Assembly (NCBI GenBank): GCA_905214225.1
Contig: CAJMLL010000045.1
Location: forward strand, 1 to 20,419
Length of the DNA: 20,419 nucleotides
Source of the DNA: an uncultured bacterium
GTDB lineage: Bacteria; Bacillota; Clostridia; Peptostreptococcales; Anaerovoracaceae
Reading direction: 5' to 3'
Part shown: positions 1 through 7,109 of the stretch, piece after piece
Position numbering within the stretch: position 1 is the stretch's first letter
Layout: each line of letters starts with the position of its first letter
The notes under the pieces: generated by a model
What the model saw: the letters and a program-made list of their open reading frames with translations, nothing else
What the model was told of the DNA's origin: nothing
Databases searched by the model: none
Program-made: the position numbers and the translations under genes

Positions 1-58
1 GCCGGCAGGTCCGGGGATTTTTCTGCTGTCCGTCGGTCAGATGATAACAAGTGTCCCG

Positions 59-72
59 GACAGCCGGCTGTC
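59..72. repeat. Perfect 14-bp palindrome
   Basis: GACAGCCGGCTGTC is its own reverse complement. It could be an operator or the remnant of a stem. No gene next to it indicates a function. Confidence 0.5.
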
Positions 73-111
73 ACAACCGTTGTGCCTTAGGCGGCTGGGA
101 TCAAGGCTGTC

Positions 112-131
112 CGTGTATATAGTTATACACG
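112..131. repeat. Inverted repeat, 8-bp arms with 4-nt centre
   Basis: CGTGTATA (112-119) and TATACACG (124-131) are perfect reverse complements around TAGT. The size and AT-rich arms resemble a repressor operator or small cruciform. No regulator or target can be assigned. Confidence 0.5.
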
Positions 132-155
132 TGCCATCATCCTGTCTTGCTGACC

Positions 156-186
156 TGTCTTGTCATTCTGTCTTGTCATTCTGTCT
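156..186. repeat. Short tandem repeat (13-bp unit, about 2.4 copies)
   Basis: The unit TGTCTTGTCATTC occurs at 156-168 and 169-181, then continues as TGTCT to 186. It lies in non-coding DNA and has no visible function. Confidence 0.7.
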
Positions 187-323
187 CAGGCGGCGAGACA
201 CAGTGAGCATAGTTCAGGCGGAAGCTGGGATCAGATTTCTCAGGACCCAGCAAATGAGTCAGCATCACAGATCATTTTCTTCATTTGTTTTGACCGGGAA
301 GATGTGGTGAAAATATCCAAAAA

Positions 324-354
324 CCGACAAATCCCCCAAAGGGGGATCTGCCGG
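324..354. terminator. GC-rich hairpin, possible minus-strand terminator
   Basis: CCGACAAATCCCCC (324-337) pairs with GGGGGATCTGCCGG (341-354) around an AAA loop: 14 positions with two mismatches. Read on the minus strand, the stem is followed by five T residues (320-323 region), as in an intrinsic terminator. No minus-strand gene to its right is evident, and the plus-strand flank is only AT-rich, so the direction is uncertain. Confidence 0.4.
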
Positions 355-764
355 TTGCGATATTTATTATTAAGAAAGAACGTTCAAGCAATGATCACTC
401 ACCACTTGACAACATCATTATACACTGAAACAGACAGGTGGAATGTGTTGGATTTGTGAAGATTTGATTCTTGCAAATGTTTTTTGACGAAATAGATAAT
501 CTATAATACATATTAGAATTGTAGGAACAGGCCGGCGGCCAGACCGGACCGGGAAAGCAGATAAATACAGCTGCGGAGCCCGTTTGAGTGTGATGTGTCC
601 ATAGATTTCTGCTGTATCTGTGGAATTTCTGTGAAATACAAGGAAGAGGTTTGAATTAGGGCTGTATTGATGATAGAATATGCAAAGATGTGTGCACGCA
701 GAGGGTGCTGATCCATCCAGTGCGCATGGAATGATCATTTGTAAATTTAAGGAGTAATAGTATC

Positions 765-1892
765 ATGACCAAAAAGAAAAAAATTGTAATTATCGTTCTG
801 GTCATTATCGCTGCACTGGCAGTGATCTTCGGATGCCTGATCAAGAGCGGTTATTTTTCTGCGTCAAATTATCAGCATCTGAATTATGACAAGTATGTTA
901 AGGTCGGAAAGTATAAGGGTCTGACTTATACCAAGACGAAGGCGACCGTAACGCAGAAGGAGATCAACGCACAGATCAAGTCCAATGTCCAGGCAAAGGC
1001 AACGACCAAGACCGTAAAGAAGGGCACGGTCAAGAAGGGCGACACCGTCAGCATCGACTATGTTGGAAAGATCAACGGAAAGACCTTCAGCGGCGGATCC
1101 GCAAGCGACTATACACTGAAGATCGGTTCCGGCACAATGATCGACGGATTTGAGAGCGGACTGATCGGTGAGAAGGTCGGAAGCAAGGTTAAACTTCACC
1201 TGACATTCCCGAAGAACTACAGCACCAAGAAGCTGAGAAACAAGAAGGTTGTCTTCACGGTTACGATCAACTCAAAGAAAGTCACTGAGACACCGACATA
1301 TAATACAGCTTTTGTAAAGAAATACACCAACTATAAGACCAAGAAGGCTTATGAGGCTTCCGTCAAGAAACAGCTTCTGTCCAGCAAGGAGCAGCAGAAC
1401 GAGTCCACCATCCAGAGCACACTCTGGCAGCAGATTCTCTCCAGCTCCAAGGTTAAGAAGTACCCGAAGCGTCAGCTGAAGTATGAGAAGCAGAAGCTGG
1501 ATGATAATTATACCAAGGCTGCCAAGCAGTACGGCATGACCAAGAAGAAGCTCCTGAAAGCCCAGGGCATGACGGAGAAGGACATCACCACACAGGCAAA
1601 ATCCACGGTCAAGGCCAAATTGGTCATTTACAGCATTAAGAAGAAGGAAAACATTAAGTTCACAGACAAGCAGTATAACAACGAGCTGAAGAAAATGCTG
1701 AAGAACGCCGGATTCACCGAGAAGTCCTTCAAGAAGCAGTATAACCAGACGATCGAAGAGTATGCTGAGGACAACGGATTCAGAGAGAGTATGATCCTGA
1801 CCAAGATCCTGAAGAAGGTTGAAAAGTGGGGCAAGCCGCAGACAGAGTCCTCTTCCTCCAGCAGCAATTCCAGCAAGTCCTCTTCCAAGTAA
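765..1892 (+). CDS. Membrane-anchored FKBP/trigger-factor-like peptidyl-prolyl isomerase
   Basis: Likely an extracytoplasmic foldase that isomerises X-Pro bonds in exported proteins. The 375 residues begin with a lysine-rich N-terminus and a hydrophobic segment (about 7-27). Cys24 lies in a poor lipobox-like context (IFGC), so either a signal anchor or a lipoprotein is possible. An FKBP domain of the trigger-factor type spans about 88-172, with the signature GFESGLIGEKVGSKVKLHLT near 128-147. The following helical part (about 178-355) resembles the trigger factor C-terminal chaperone domain. The tail is a serine/lysine run (361-375). The ribosome-binding trigger factor N-domain is missing and replaced by the membrane segment. 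The ribosome binding site AAGGAG (749-754) supports ATG765. The gene appears to be its own unit, closed by the terminator at 1965-2011. Lysine content is very high. Its functional analogue in Bacillus would be PrsA, which belongs to a different family. The FKBP call is firm; location and role are inferred. Confidence 0.8.
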   Translation: MTKKKKIVIIVLVIIAALAVIFGCLIKSGYFSASNYQHLNYDKYVKVGKYKGLTYTKTKATVTQKEINAQIKSNVQAKATTKTVKKGTVKKGDTVSIDYVGKINGKTFSGGSASDYTLKIGSGTMIDGFESGLIGEKVGSKVKLHLTFPKNYSTKKLRNKKVVFTVTINSKKVTETPTYNTAFVKKYTNYKTKKAYEASVKKQLLSSKEQQNESTIQSTLWQQILSSSKVKKYPKRQLKYEKQKLDDNYTKAAKQYGMTKKKLLKAQGMTEKDITTQAKSTVKAKLVIYSIKKKENIKFTDKQYNNELKKMLKNAGFTEKSFKKQYNQTIEEYAEDNGFRESMILTKILKKVEKWGKPQTESSSSSSNSSKSSSK

Positions 1893-1964
1893 GGAATAAG
1901 GATTGAATTCCCTTTACTTTATAAGGGAAGCCGGAAAGGGAAAACTGAAAAGCGAACATGCGGG

Positions 1965-2011
1965 CTGCCGCCCCGGGAAAGAAAACGAACATCCCGGAGC
2001 GGCAGTTTTTT
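1965..2011 (+). terminator. Rho-independent terminator after the FKBP-like gene
   Basis: CTGCCGC (1965-1971) pairs with GCGGCAG (1999-2005), and CCGGGA (1973-1978) with TCCCGG (1992-1997), separated by one C/A mismatch. Six T residues follow (2006-2011). This is a classic intrinsic terminator. Confidence 0.9.
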
Positions 2012-2329
2012 CGTGCTTTCCGGCGGATGACAGTACGCTGCCAGATTTCTGTCCACTTCATAAGAGGCGGAGAAAGCTTTCTATTTCATAATCTGCCAGC
2101 CTGGACAACAGCCCGCTGATGGGTTTATATCTGCCCCTGCTGTCAGAAAAGATGCAGATTATCGCCTCTTCTTTCAGTGATGAGGAAGACAGGCCGTTAA
2201 ATTCCGGCGGAGAATATAAAATCACGATAAACACATAGAAAACACTGTGGTAAAGTGCGCTATACTATAGTAAAATGAGTGGATGTGTTTTAAAGCTAAC
2301 AGCTAAGAGCAGAGAAAGGCGGAGAAAAT
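2012..2329. other. Intergenic region upstream of nrdR-cmk
   Basis: No supported gene. A minus-strand open frame of about 58 codons (2058-2234, GTG start) has a fairly protein-like translation, but it has no ribosome binding site and I did not accept it. The right end carries the probable nrdR promoter. Confidence 0.5.
2238..2270 (+). promoter_or_regulatory. Probable promoter of nrdR-cmk with palindromic -10 region
   Basis: TATACT (2261-2266) is a good -10 box about 64 nt before the start codon. The -35 at the matching distance (about 2238-2243) is poor, which suggests weak or activated initiation. The -10 sits inside an 11-bp palindrome, CTATACTATAG (2260-2270). This has some likeness to AT-rich NrdR boxes but does not match the published consensus, so autoregulation by NrdR is only a possibility. 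Confidence 0.45.
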
Positions 2330-3490
2330 ATGAAATGCCCATTTTGCGATCATGGCGGAACCAGAGTCATTGATTCCCGACAGACAGACGACGGTCATGC
2401 GATCAGAAGGCGCAGGATCTGCGATCACTGCGGGAGGCGGTTTACAACCTATGAAAAGGTCGAGGAGTCGACACTGATGGTTGTAAAAAAAGATGGGCGC
2501 AGAGAGGCGTTCAGCCGCAGCAAGGTCATCGGAGGCATCGTCAAGGCGACGGAAAAGCGTCCGGTTTCCATGAAGCAGATCGAGGAGATGGCGAGCCGGA
2601 TTGAGCGGAATCTCAGCAGCCGGATGGATAAGGAAGTTCCGAGTGAAAAAATCGGCGAGCTTGTCATGGACGAGCTCAGAGCAGTCGACCAGGTTGCCTA
2701 CATCCGCTTTGCGTCCGTGTACAGACAGTTCACAGACGTTGAGACTTTTGCCAGAGAGATCGACAAGCTCCGCGCGGAGCATAATGAACAGGAGGACTGG
2801 AAAGTGACAGCATTGCCTGAAGGAGAAATTATCCGCATCGCGATAGATGGACCGAGCGGCGCCGGAAAGAGCACGATTGCCAAGAAAGCAGCGGAAAAGC
2901 TGCATGTTGACTACATCGATACCGGCGCAATGTACCGCGCAGTCGGACTGAAAATGAGAAGAGAAAACATTCAGCCGGAAGATGAGAAAGCGCTGAAGGA
3001 CATGCTGGGGCGCACAGAGATCAACTTCATCGACGGAAAGATTTATCTGGACGGAAGAGATGTGGAGAAGGAAATCCGCACGCCGGAAATTTCCGCAGCA
3101 GCTTCAGAATGCGCACAGGTGGGCGCAGTAAGAGAGAAACTGGTTGCCGTTCAGAGAAAGATCGGCCATGAAAAAAGCGTCATCATGGACGGCCGCGACA
3201 TCGGCACCAACGTCTTCAAGGACGCGCAGTTCAAGTTCTACCTGACGGCAGAACCGGAAGAACGCGCCCGCAGAAGATATAAGGAGCTGCAGGAACGCGG
3301 AGAACACGTCAGCTATGAAGAAATCCTGAAGGATGTAAAAGACAGAGATTACAGAGACACGCACCGCAAGCTCAACCCTCTGAAAAAAGCCGACGACGCA
3401 ATGGAAATCGATTCCACGAACATGAACATTGAAGAAGTCGTCGATGAGATCTGCACATCCATTCTGGAGCGGTGCAATCACGCCCAGTAA
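2330..3490 (+). CDS. nrdR-cmk: NrdR-cytidylate kinase fusion protein
   Basis: One uninterrupted frame of 386 residues. Residues 1-155 form a complete NrdR: a zinc ribbon with Cys3, Cys6, Cys31 and Cys34, then an ATP-cone (about 48-138). NrdR senses (d)ATP and represses ribonucleotide reductase genes. Residues 159-386 form a complete cytidylate kinase with P-loop GPSGAGKST (174-182), NMP-binding DTGAMYRA (197-204), the family motif DGRDIGT (287-293) and the lid region RDYRDTHRKLNPLKKADDA (339-357). Cmk phosphorylates CMP/dCMP to CDP/dCDP. Both parts have normal standalone length. At the junction, AGGAGG (2790-2795) lies 8 nt before an in-frame GTG (2804), so free Cmk of 228 residues could also be made. 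The main start has a purine-rich GGCGGAG site just upstream. The domain calls are secure. Whether the fusion is used as one protein is unknown, and a sequencing error at the junction cannot be excluded. Confidence 0.93.
   Translation: MKCPFCDHGGTRVIDSRQTDDGHAIRRRRICDHCGRRFTTYEKVEESTLMVVKKDGRREAFSRSKVIGGIVKATEKRPVSMKQIEEMASRIERNLSSRMDKEVPSEKIGELVMDELRAVDQVAYIRFASVYRQFTDVETFAREIDKLRAEHNEQEDWKVTALPEGEIIRIAIDGPSGAGKSTIAKKAAEKLHVDYIDTGAMYRAVGLKMRRENIQPEDEKALKDMLGRTEINFIDGKIYLDGRDVEKEIRTPEISAAASECAQVGAVREKLVAVQRKIGHEKSVIMDGRDIGTNVFKDAQFKFYLTAEPEERARRRYKELQERGEHVSYEEILKDVKDRDYRDTHRKLNPLKKADDAMEIDSTNMNIEEVVDEICTSILERCNHAQ
2790..2806 (+). promoter_or_regulatory. Internal ribosome binding site and GTG start for free Cmk
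   Basis: A perfect AGGAGG (2790-2795) is followed after 8 nt by GTG (2804-2806), in frame with both halves, at codon 159 of the fusion. Initiation here would produce a cytidylate kinase of usual length (228 residues). Confidence 0.6.
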
Positions 3491-3793
3491 AGGGAAGGAT
3501 CCTTTTACGTGTCTTGTATAATGACGGGTTCGATGGTATAATTTAAATTACGGTTCTGCGCTCCGATGCAGAATAAGGCAGAACCGGCGTACGTGTGTAA
3601 GAGTCATCTGGAAGATGACGGAAGTCAGCAGAAGGCGCATGCTCAGAAGGCGTAAGCAGTCTGCTTCCTGCGGAAATGTAAAATTTGCAGGGAAATCGGA
3701 TCATAGACATGTAAGGCAGAAAAGGTCAGGACTTCACGGGAGTTCGATCTGTACTGCCTGAATATGTACAGGTGACCGGCCGGACGGGAAAGG
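3491..3793 (+). promoter_or_regulatory. Promoter region and hairpin-rich leader of radC
   Basis: These 303 bases hold no gene. Two TATAAT boxes occur (3517-3522 and 3537-3542). The second has only TTGTAT (3514-3519) as a -35, at 17 nt. Downstream the sequence is unusually rich in perfect stems: CGGTTCTGC/GCAGAACCG (3551-3559/3578-3586), whose left arm can alternatively pair with GCAGAA at 3568-3573; GTCATCT/AGATGAC (3603-3609/3613-3619); AAGCAG/CTGCTT (3654-3659/3661-3666); GGTCA/TGACC (3724-3728/3773-3777) enclosing CTGTAC/GTACAG (3749-3754/3766-3771). This suggests a structured leader or a small RNA. I recognise no known riboswitch class. Confidence 0.4.
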
Positions 3794-4558
3794 ATGGAAC
3801 GATACATGAGTATCCAGTCAATGCCGCCGGCTGAACGGCCGCTTGAGCGGGGTCTCTCCCTTGGCGTTCAGGCTTTGTCGAATATCGAGCTGCTGGCTCT
3901 GATTATCCGGACGGGAACGCGGGAGCAGTCGGCGCTGACTCTGGCGGAAGAAATTATCACGCTGTGTCCAGGAGGTCTGTATGATCTCGGGACACTGCAG
4001 AATGAGGATCTGAAGAAGATCCGCGGCATGGGCGATGCCAAGGCCATGGCCGTGCGGGCTGCCGCAGAACTCGGAAAGAGGATTGCAGCAAGCCGTCAGC
4101 CGGAAAGGGCCGCGGCGGGAAGCCCCCAGGAAACAGCAGATCTGTTTATGGAACGCCTGCGTTTTGAGAAGAAAGAGCATTTTATCTGCGTCTGTGTCAA
4201 TCAGAAGTGTGAGATGCTCGGCTGGGAAGAGGTTTCCGTCGGGGAACTGTCCAGCGCGCCGGTGCATCCGAGAGAAGCGTTTCTGAAGGCCGTCAGGATG
4301 AGCGCTGCGGGCGTGATTTTCCTGCATAATCATCCGACGGGAGATCCGGAGCCGAGCCACGCAGACTTTCAGGTTACAGAGAGGCTCGTGCAGTGCGGGC
4401 GGCTGCTGGGAATCCGGGTCCTGGACCACATCATTCTGGGAGACGGGGTCTTTCAGAGCATGACGGATCTGGGCGTGATTCCGCAGGATTTCTACGAGGG
4501 CGAGCGCACAGGCGAGGAAGGAGAGGCGGACTCCATAAATAAACGCGGCCTGCAGTAA
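3794..4558 (+). CDS. radC: RadC family JAB/MPN-domain protein
   Basis: 254 residues. The N-terminal part (about 5-105) carries the RadC start motif (PPAERPLERGLSLG) and a helix-hairpin-helix-like segment (about 70-85). The C-terminal part (about 115-240) is the metal-binding JAB/MPN domain, with HNHPTGDPEPSHAD (near 178-191) providing the His-x-His...Asp zinc ligands. The family was once linked to repair of DNA damage, but its biochemical function is still unsettled. Its position just ahead of mreB is a conserved Firmicutes arrangement (compare B. subtilis radC-mreBCD-minCD). Two in-frame ATGs exist. ATG3794 has GGAAAGG directly against it, while ATG3806 has a more usual, slightly long spacing from AAGGA. 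The shorter form, 250 residues starting MSIQSMPP, may be the real product. Confidence 0.9.
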   Translation: MERYMSIQSMPPAERPLERGLSLGVQALSNIELLALIIRTGTREQSALTLAEEIITLCPGGLYDLGTLQNEDLKKIRGMGDAKAMAVRAAAELGKRIAASRQPERAAAGSPQETADLFMERLRFEKKEHFICVCVNQKCEMLGWEEVSVGELSSAPVHPREAFLKAVRMSAAGVIFLHNHPTGDPEPSHADFQVTERLVQCGRLLGIRVLDHIILGDGVFQSMTDLGVIPQDFYEGERTGEEGEADSINKRGLQ

Positions 4559-4654
4559 ACCGGCAGGCGCTGCATTATTGAGTTTATTCATTGGGATGTT
4601 CAGCATTCCGCTTAATACATACATATTGACATCAGTTGGAGGTATTTGCATAAG
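4559..4654 (+). promoter_or_regulatory. radC-mreB spacer
   Basis: A 96-nt gap with a small hairpin, GGGATG/CATTCC (4593-4598/4604-4609). TTGACA at 4626-4631 has no usable -10 before the gene. GGAGG at 4638-4642 is the mreB ribosome binding site. mreB is probably read through from radC. Confidence 0.4.
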
Positions 4655-5701
4655 ATGGGTATGTTTAAAATCATGACGAAGGACATGGGAATCGATCTGG
4701 GTACAGCGAACACGCTGATCTATATCAAGGACAGCGGAATCGTGCTGAACGAACCGTCTGTCATCGCGTTTGACAAGCGCAGCGGAAAGGTACTGGCTGT
4801 CGGTCTTGAGGCAAAAAACATGATCGGCAAGGCGCCGACGAATATTGAGGTCGTCCGTCCGCTGAGAGACGGAGTCATTTCCGATTTTGACCGGACAGCC
4901 GATATGCTGACCAAGTTTATCGAGAAGGTTGTTTCCTCCAATAAGGTAAAGAATTTCCGAGTTGTAGTCGGTGTGCCGAGTGGTGTCACAGATGTTGAGA
5001 AGAGAGCGGTAAATGAGGTTGTCCGTCAGCTGGGCGCTTCTGAGGTGTACATTCTGGAAGAGCCGATGGCAGCAGCGATCGGTGCCGGACTGGACGTAGA
5101 CAGCTCCAATGCCTGCATGATTGCCGACATCGGAGGAGGCACCAGCGACATCGCGATCATCGCTCTGGGCGGAATCGTTGCGTCAAGCTCCATCCGCTAT
5201 GCCGGAGATAAGTTCAACGAGGCGATCATCAACTACATGAGAAAGCGTCACGCACTGGCTATCGGAGAGCGTACAGCCGAGCAGCTGAAGATGAAGATCG
5301 GATGCGCAGAGCTTCCTGTTGATGAGGACGGAAATGAAATCATCGAGACCACCAAGGCAAGCGGAAGAGACCTGATTTCCGGACTTCCTAAGACCATTGA
5401 GGTTTCCAATAAAGACATGATGCTGGCGCTGCAGGAATCTGTAGAGGTCATTGTAGACGGTGTAAAGACAACCATCGAGAAGGCACCGCCGGAAGTTGCC
5501 GCAGACATTGCCAACAACGGCATGATGCTTTCCGGAGGCGGCGGACTGGTCAGAGGTCTTGATCACGTGATCTCCAAGGCCACGGGACTGAAAGTCACAA
5601 CTGCAGAGAATGCGTTCGAGGCGGTTGCGGCCGGAACCGGAATGAGTCTGAACGACATTGAAAAGCTGAAAATTTATGCGACAAGCGTTCGCAGAGGATA
5701 G
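4655..5701 (+). CDS. mreB: Rod shape-determining protein MreB (bacterial actin)
   Basis: 348 residues from ATG4655. MreB forms membrane-associated ATP-dependent filaments that guide the elongation machinery. The actin-fold nucleotide-binding motifs are plain: DLGTANT (14-20, phosphate 1), DIGGGTSD (158-165, phosphate 2), and an adenosine-type glycine-rich motif LSGGGGLVRGLD around 290-300. Other hallmarks are the strings EEPMAAAIGAGL and VGVPSGVTDVEKRAV. Length is normal. The start choice matters: an upstream TTG (4646) lies only 3 nt after GGAGG (4638-4642), too close. ATG4655 is 12 nt away, and ATG4661 is also possible. It opens the mreB-mreC-mreD-PBP2 cluster. Confidence 0.97.
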   Translation: MGMFKIMTKDMGIDLGTANTLIYIKDSGIVLNEPSVIAFDKRSGKVLAVGLEAKNMIGKAPTNIEVVRPLRDGVISDFDRTADMLTKFIEKVVSSNKVKNFRVVVGVPSGVTDVEKRAVNEVVRQLGASEVYILEEPMAAAIGAGLDVDSSNACMIADIGGGTSDIAIIALGGIVASSSIRYAGDKFNEAIINYMRKRHALAIGERTAEQLKMKIGCAELPVDEDGNEIIETTKASGRDLISGLPKTIEVSNKDMMLALQESVEVIVDGVKTTIEKAPPEVAADIANNGMMLSGGGGLVRGLDHVISKATGLKVTTAENAFEAVAAGTGMSLNDIEKLKIYATSVRRG

Positions 5702-5707
5702 AAGAGA

Positions 5708-5739
5708 GACAGGCGGCCGGCACGAACCGGCCGTTTGTC
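5708..5739 (+). other. mreB-mreC intercistronic hairpin
   Basis: The 13-bp stem 5708-5720/5727-5739 has only two G-T pairs, and the loop is CACGAA. No T-run follows, so it is more likely an mRNA processing or stability element, or a partial attenuator, than a full terminator. It could set the MreB:MreC ratio. Confidence 0.6.
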
Positions 5740-5759
5740 GTCATCGGGGGTAATTCTCT

Positions 5760-6578
5760 ATGAGGTGGATCAGAGAACATAAAGTTGTTAGTTTTCTATT
5801 AATCGTTATTGTGCTGGCGCTGGGATTTATTATTTTTGCGGCAGCAACAGGCGGAGACGGCGGAGTAATCTCCAGCACAGCCGGTACGGCAGCCGGCAAG
5901 GTGATGCAGCCGTTTTCATCGCTGGGACATAAAATTCACAACGGTTTCGCGTCCTTCGGTTCTGCGGGATCGCTGAAGAGTGAAAATGAGAAACTGAAAA
6001 GAGAGAATGAATCACTGAAGCGCCAGGTCGCATCGCTGACCATGTCGCAGAATGAAAAGAGCGATTTACAGTCGCTGAAAAAAGCGCTGAAATACAAGGG
6101 AACCGGAGATTCAACGGAGCTGGTTTCCGGAGATGTCATCGCCATGGACGGAACCAACTGGATGAACATGCTCACCATCAATCTCGGCCGGAATAACGGC
6201 GTGAAGAAGGGAGATCTGGTCGTCAGCGGCGATGGACTGGTCGGCACGGTAAAATCAGTCGGTGCCGGATGGTCTAAGGTTGCCACACTGAAAGATCAGG
6301 ACCTGCAGCTCAGTTTTATGGTCAAGAGCAATCATAAAATCCTGGGTCTCCTGACCGGCAGCACAGCCAAAACCCTGACCGGATACACGCTGGACAGCAG
6401 CGCGACGATCGTCCAGGGCGATACCATCGTTACATCCGGAATGGGAAGCTACCCGGCCGGAATCACCATCGGAAAAGTTACGAACGTCCGTTATGACAGC
6501 AATCAGCAGCTGCAGAAGATCACCGTCGCACCAGCGGTTGACTTTGAGTCTCTGCAGCAGGTTGCCGTACTGATATAA
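5760..6578 (+). CDS. mreC: Rod shape-determining protein MreC
   Basis: 272 residues, of usual length. MreC is a bitopic membrane protein whose extracellular part contacts PBP2 and activates the elongasome. There is a transmembrane helix at about 10-30 and a coiled coil at about 74-100, rich in E/K/L heptads (ENEKLKRENESLKRQVASL). The MreC beta-domain follows (about 120-272), with the family strings VVSGDGLVGTVKSVG and ITSGMG-like VTSGMGSYPAGITIGKV. The start ATG5760 has GGGGG (5746-5750) 9 nt upstream. Its stop overlaps the mreD start by one base, so the two genes are translationally coupled. Confidence 0.95.
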   Translation: MRWIREHKVVSFLLIVIVLALGFIIFAAATGGDGGVISSTAGTAAGKVMQPFSSLGHKIHNGFASFGSAGSLKSENEKLKRENESLKRQVASLTMSQNEKSDLQSLKKALKYKGTGDSTELVSGDVIAMDGTNWMNMLTINLGRNNGVKKGDLVVSGDGLVGTVKSVGAGWSKVATLKDQDLQLSFMVKSNHKILGLLTGSTAKTLTGYTLDSSATIVQGDTIVTSGMGSYPAGITIGKVTNVRYDSNQQLQKITVAPAVDFESLQQVAVLI

Positions 6579-7096
6579 TGACCGGATTTTCCAGTCTGAA
6601 AGATTCCTGGAAGGGCATCATCGCATTTACGGCGGCACTGGTGCTGCAGCCGTTCCTGCACAGCCTCTTTCCGGGAATACAGACGCCGAACATCATTCTG
6701 ATGCTGACGGCCGCGCTGACCATGGTATACGCTGATAATCTGCTCTGGATGGTCATGGGAATGATCTATGCCCTTTTGGAAGACGCGGTTTTCGGTTTGT
6801 TTTTAGGTATCGGCATGGTCTCCACATTCGGTGTGATCCTGCTGATCCTGTTTACCCGGCATCTGTTCAACAGCAGAAGCGTACTGGTCGCGCTGATTGT
6901 TTCGATTCTTGTTACCCTGGTCTATTCTCTCCTTTACTGGGGTCTGGCACATGCCGCTTCCAGTCCGTACAGTTTTATGACGGCACTGAAGACCATGCCG
7001 GAACAGATCGCGGAGAATACGATTGTATTTATGCTGATTTACTGGCGCCTGTCCGTAGACGAGCATAAGAGAAACAAGAAAAACTGGTATATCTAG
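6578..7096 (+). CDS. mreD: Rod shape-determining protein MreD
   Basis: 172 residues, strongly hydrophobic, with about five transmembrane segments (near 14-32, 37-55, 58-85, 100-125 and 140-158). MreD is the integral membrane partner of MreC in the elongasome. The identification rests on size, topology and position between mreC and PBP2, plus the family-like segment PNIILMLTAALTMVYADNLLWMVMG (cited by region, residues about 34-58). Its ATG is the ATAATG overlap with the mreC stop, so translation is probably by reinitiation. The stop codon overlaps the ribosome binding site of the next gene. Confidence 0.9.
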   Translation: MTGFSSLKDSWKGIIAFTAALVLQPFLHSLFPGIQTPNIILMLTAALTMVYADNLLWMVMGMIYALLEDAVFGLFLGIGMVSTFGVILLILFTRHLFNSRSVLVALIVSILVTLVYSLLYWGLAHAASSPYSFMTALKTMPEQIAENTIVFMLIYWRLSVDEHKRNKKNWYI

Positions 7097-7109
7097 TGAG
7101 GTTTAGCGA

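Larger units (their letters stand above)
1..764. other. Non-coding leading region with small inverted and tandem repeats
   Basis: I find no convincing gene here. Open frames on both strands lack ribosome binding sites and protein-like composition. The stretch holds a perfect 14-bp palindrome (59-72), an 8-bp-arm inverted repeat (112-119/124-131), a 13-bp unit repeated in tandem (156-186) and a strong hairpin (324-354). Possible -10 boxes for the downstream gene are GATAAT at 495-500, with TTGCAA at 471-476 and an 18-nt spacer, and TATAAT at 502-507. Either would give a leader of about 250 nt. The promoter call is weak. Confidence 0.5.

Noticed and set aside
2058..2234. Minus-strand frame of about 58 codons with a fairly protein-like translation upstream of nrdR
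   Set aside because: It has only a GTG start, no ribosome binding site, no recognised family, and lies just downstream of a gene-free junction; it could be a relic but cannot be supported.
3724..3777. Possible SRP RNA because of GGTCAGG
   Set aside because: The diagnostic GGAAGGAAGCAG loop segment is absent.
4626..4654. TTGACA with CATAAG at 17 nt ahead of mreB
   Set aside because: Transcription would begin within the coding sequence, leaving out the ribosome binding site.
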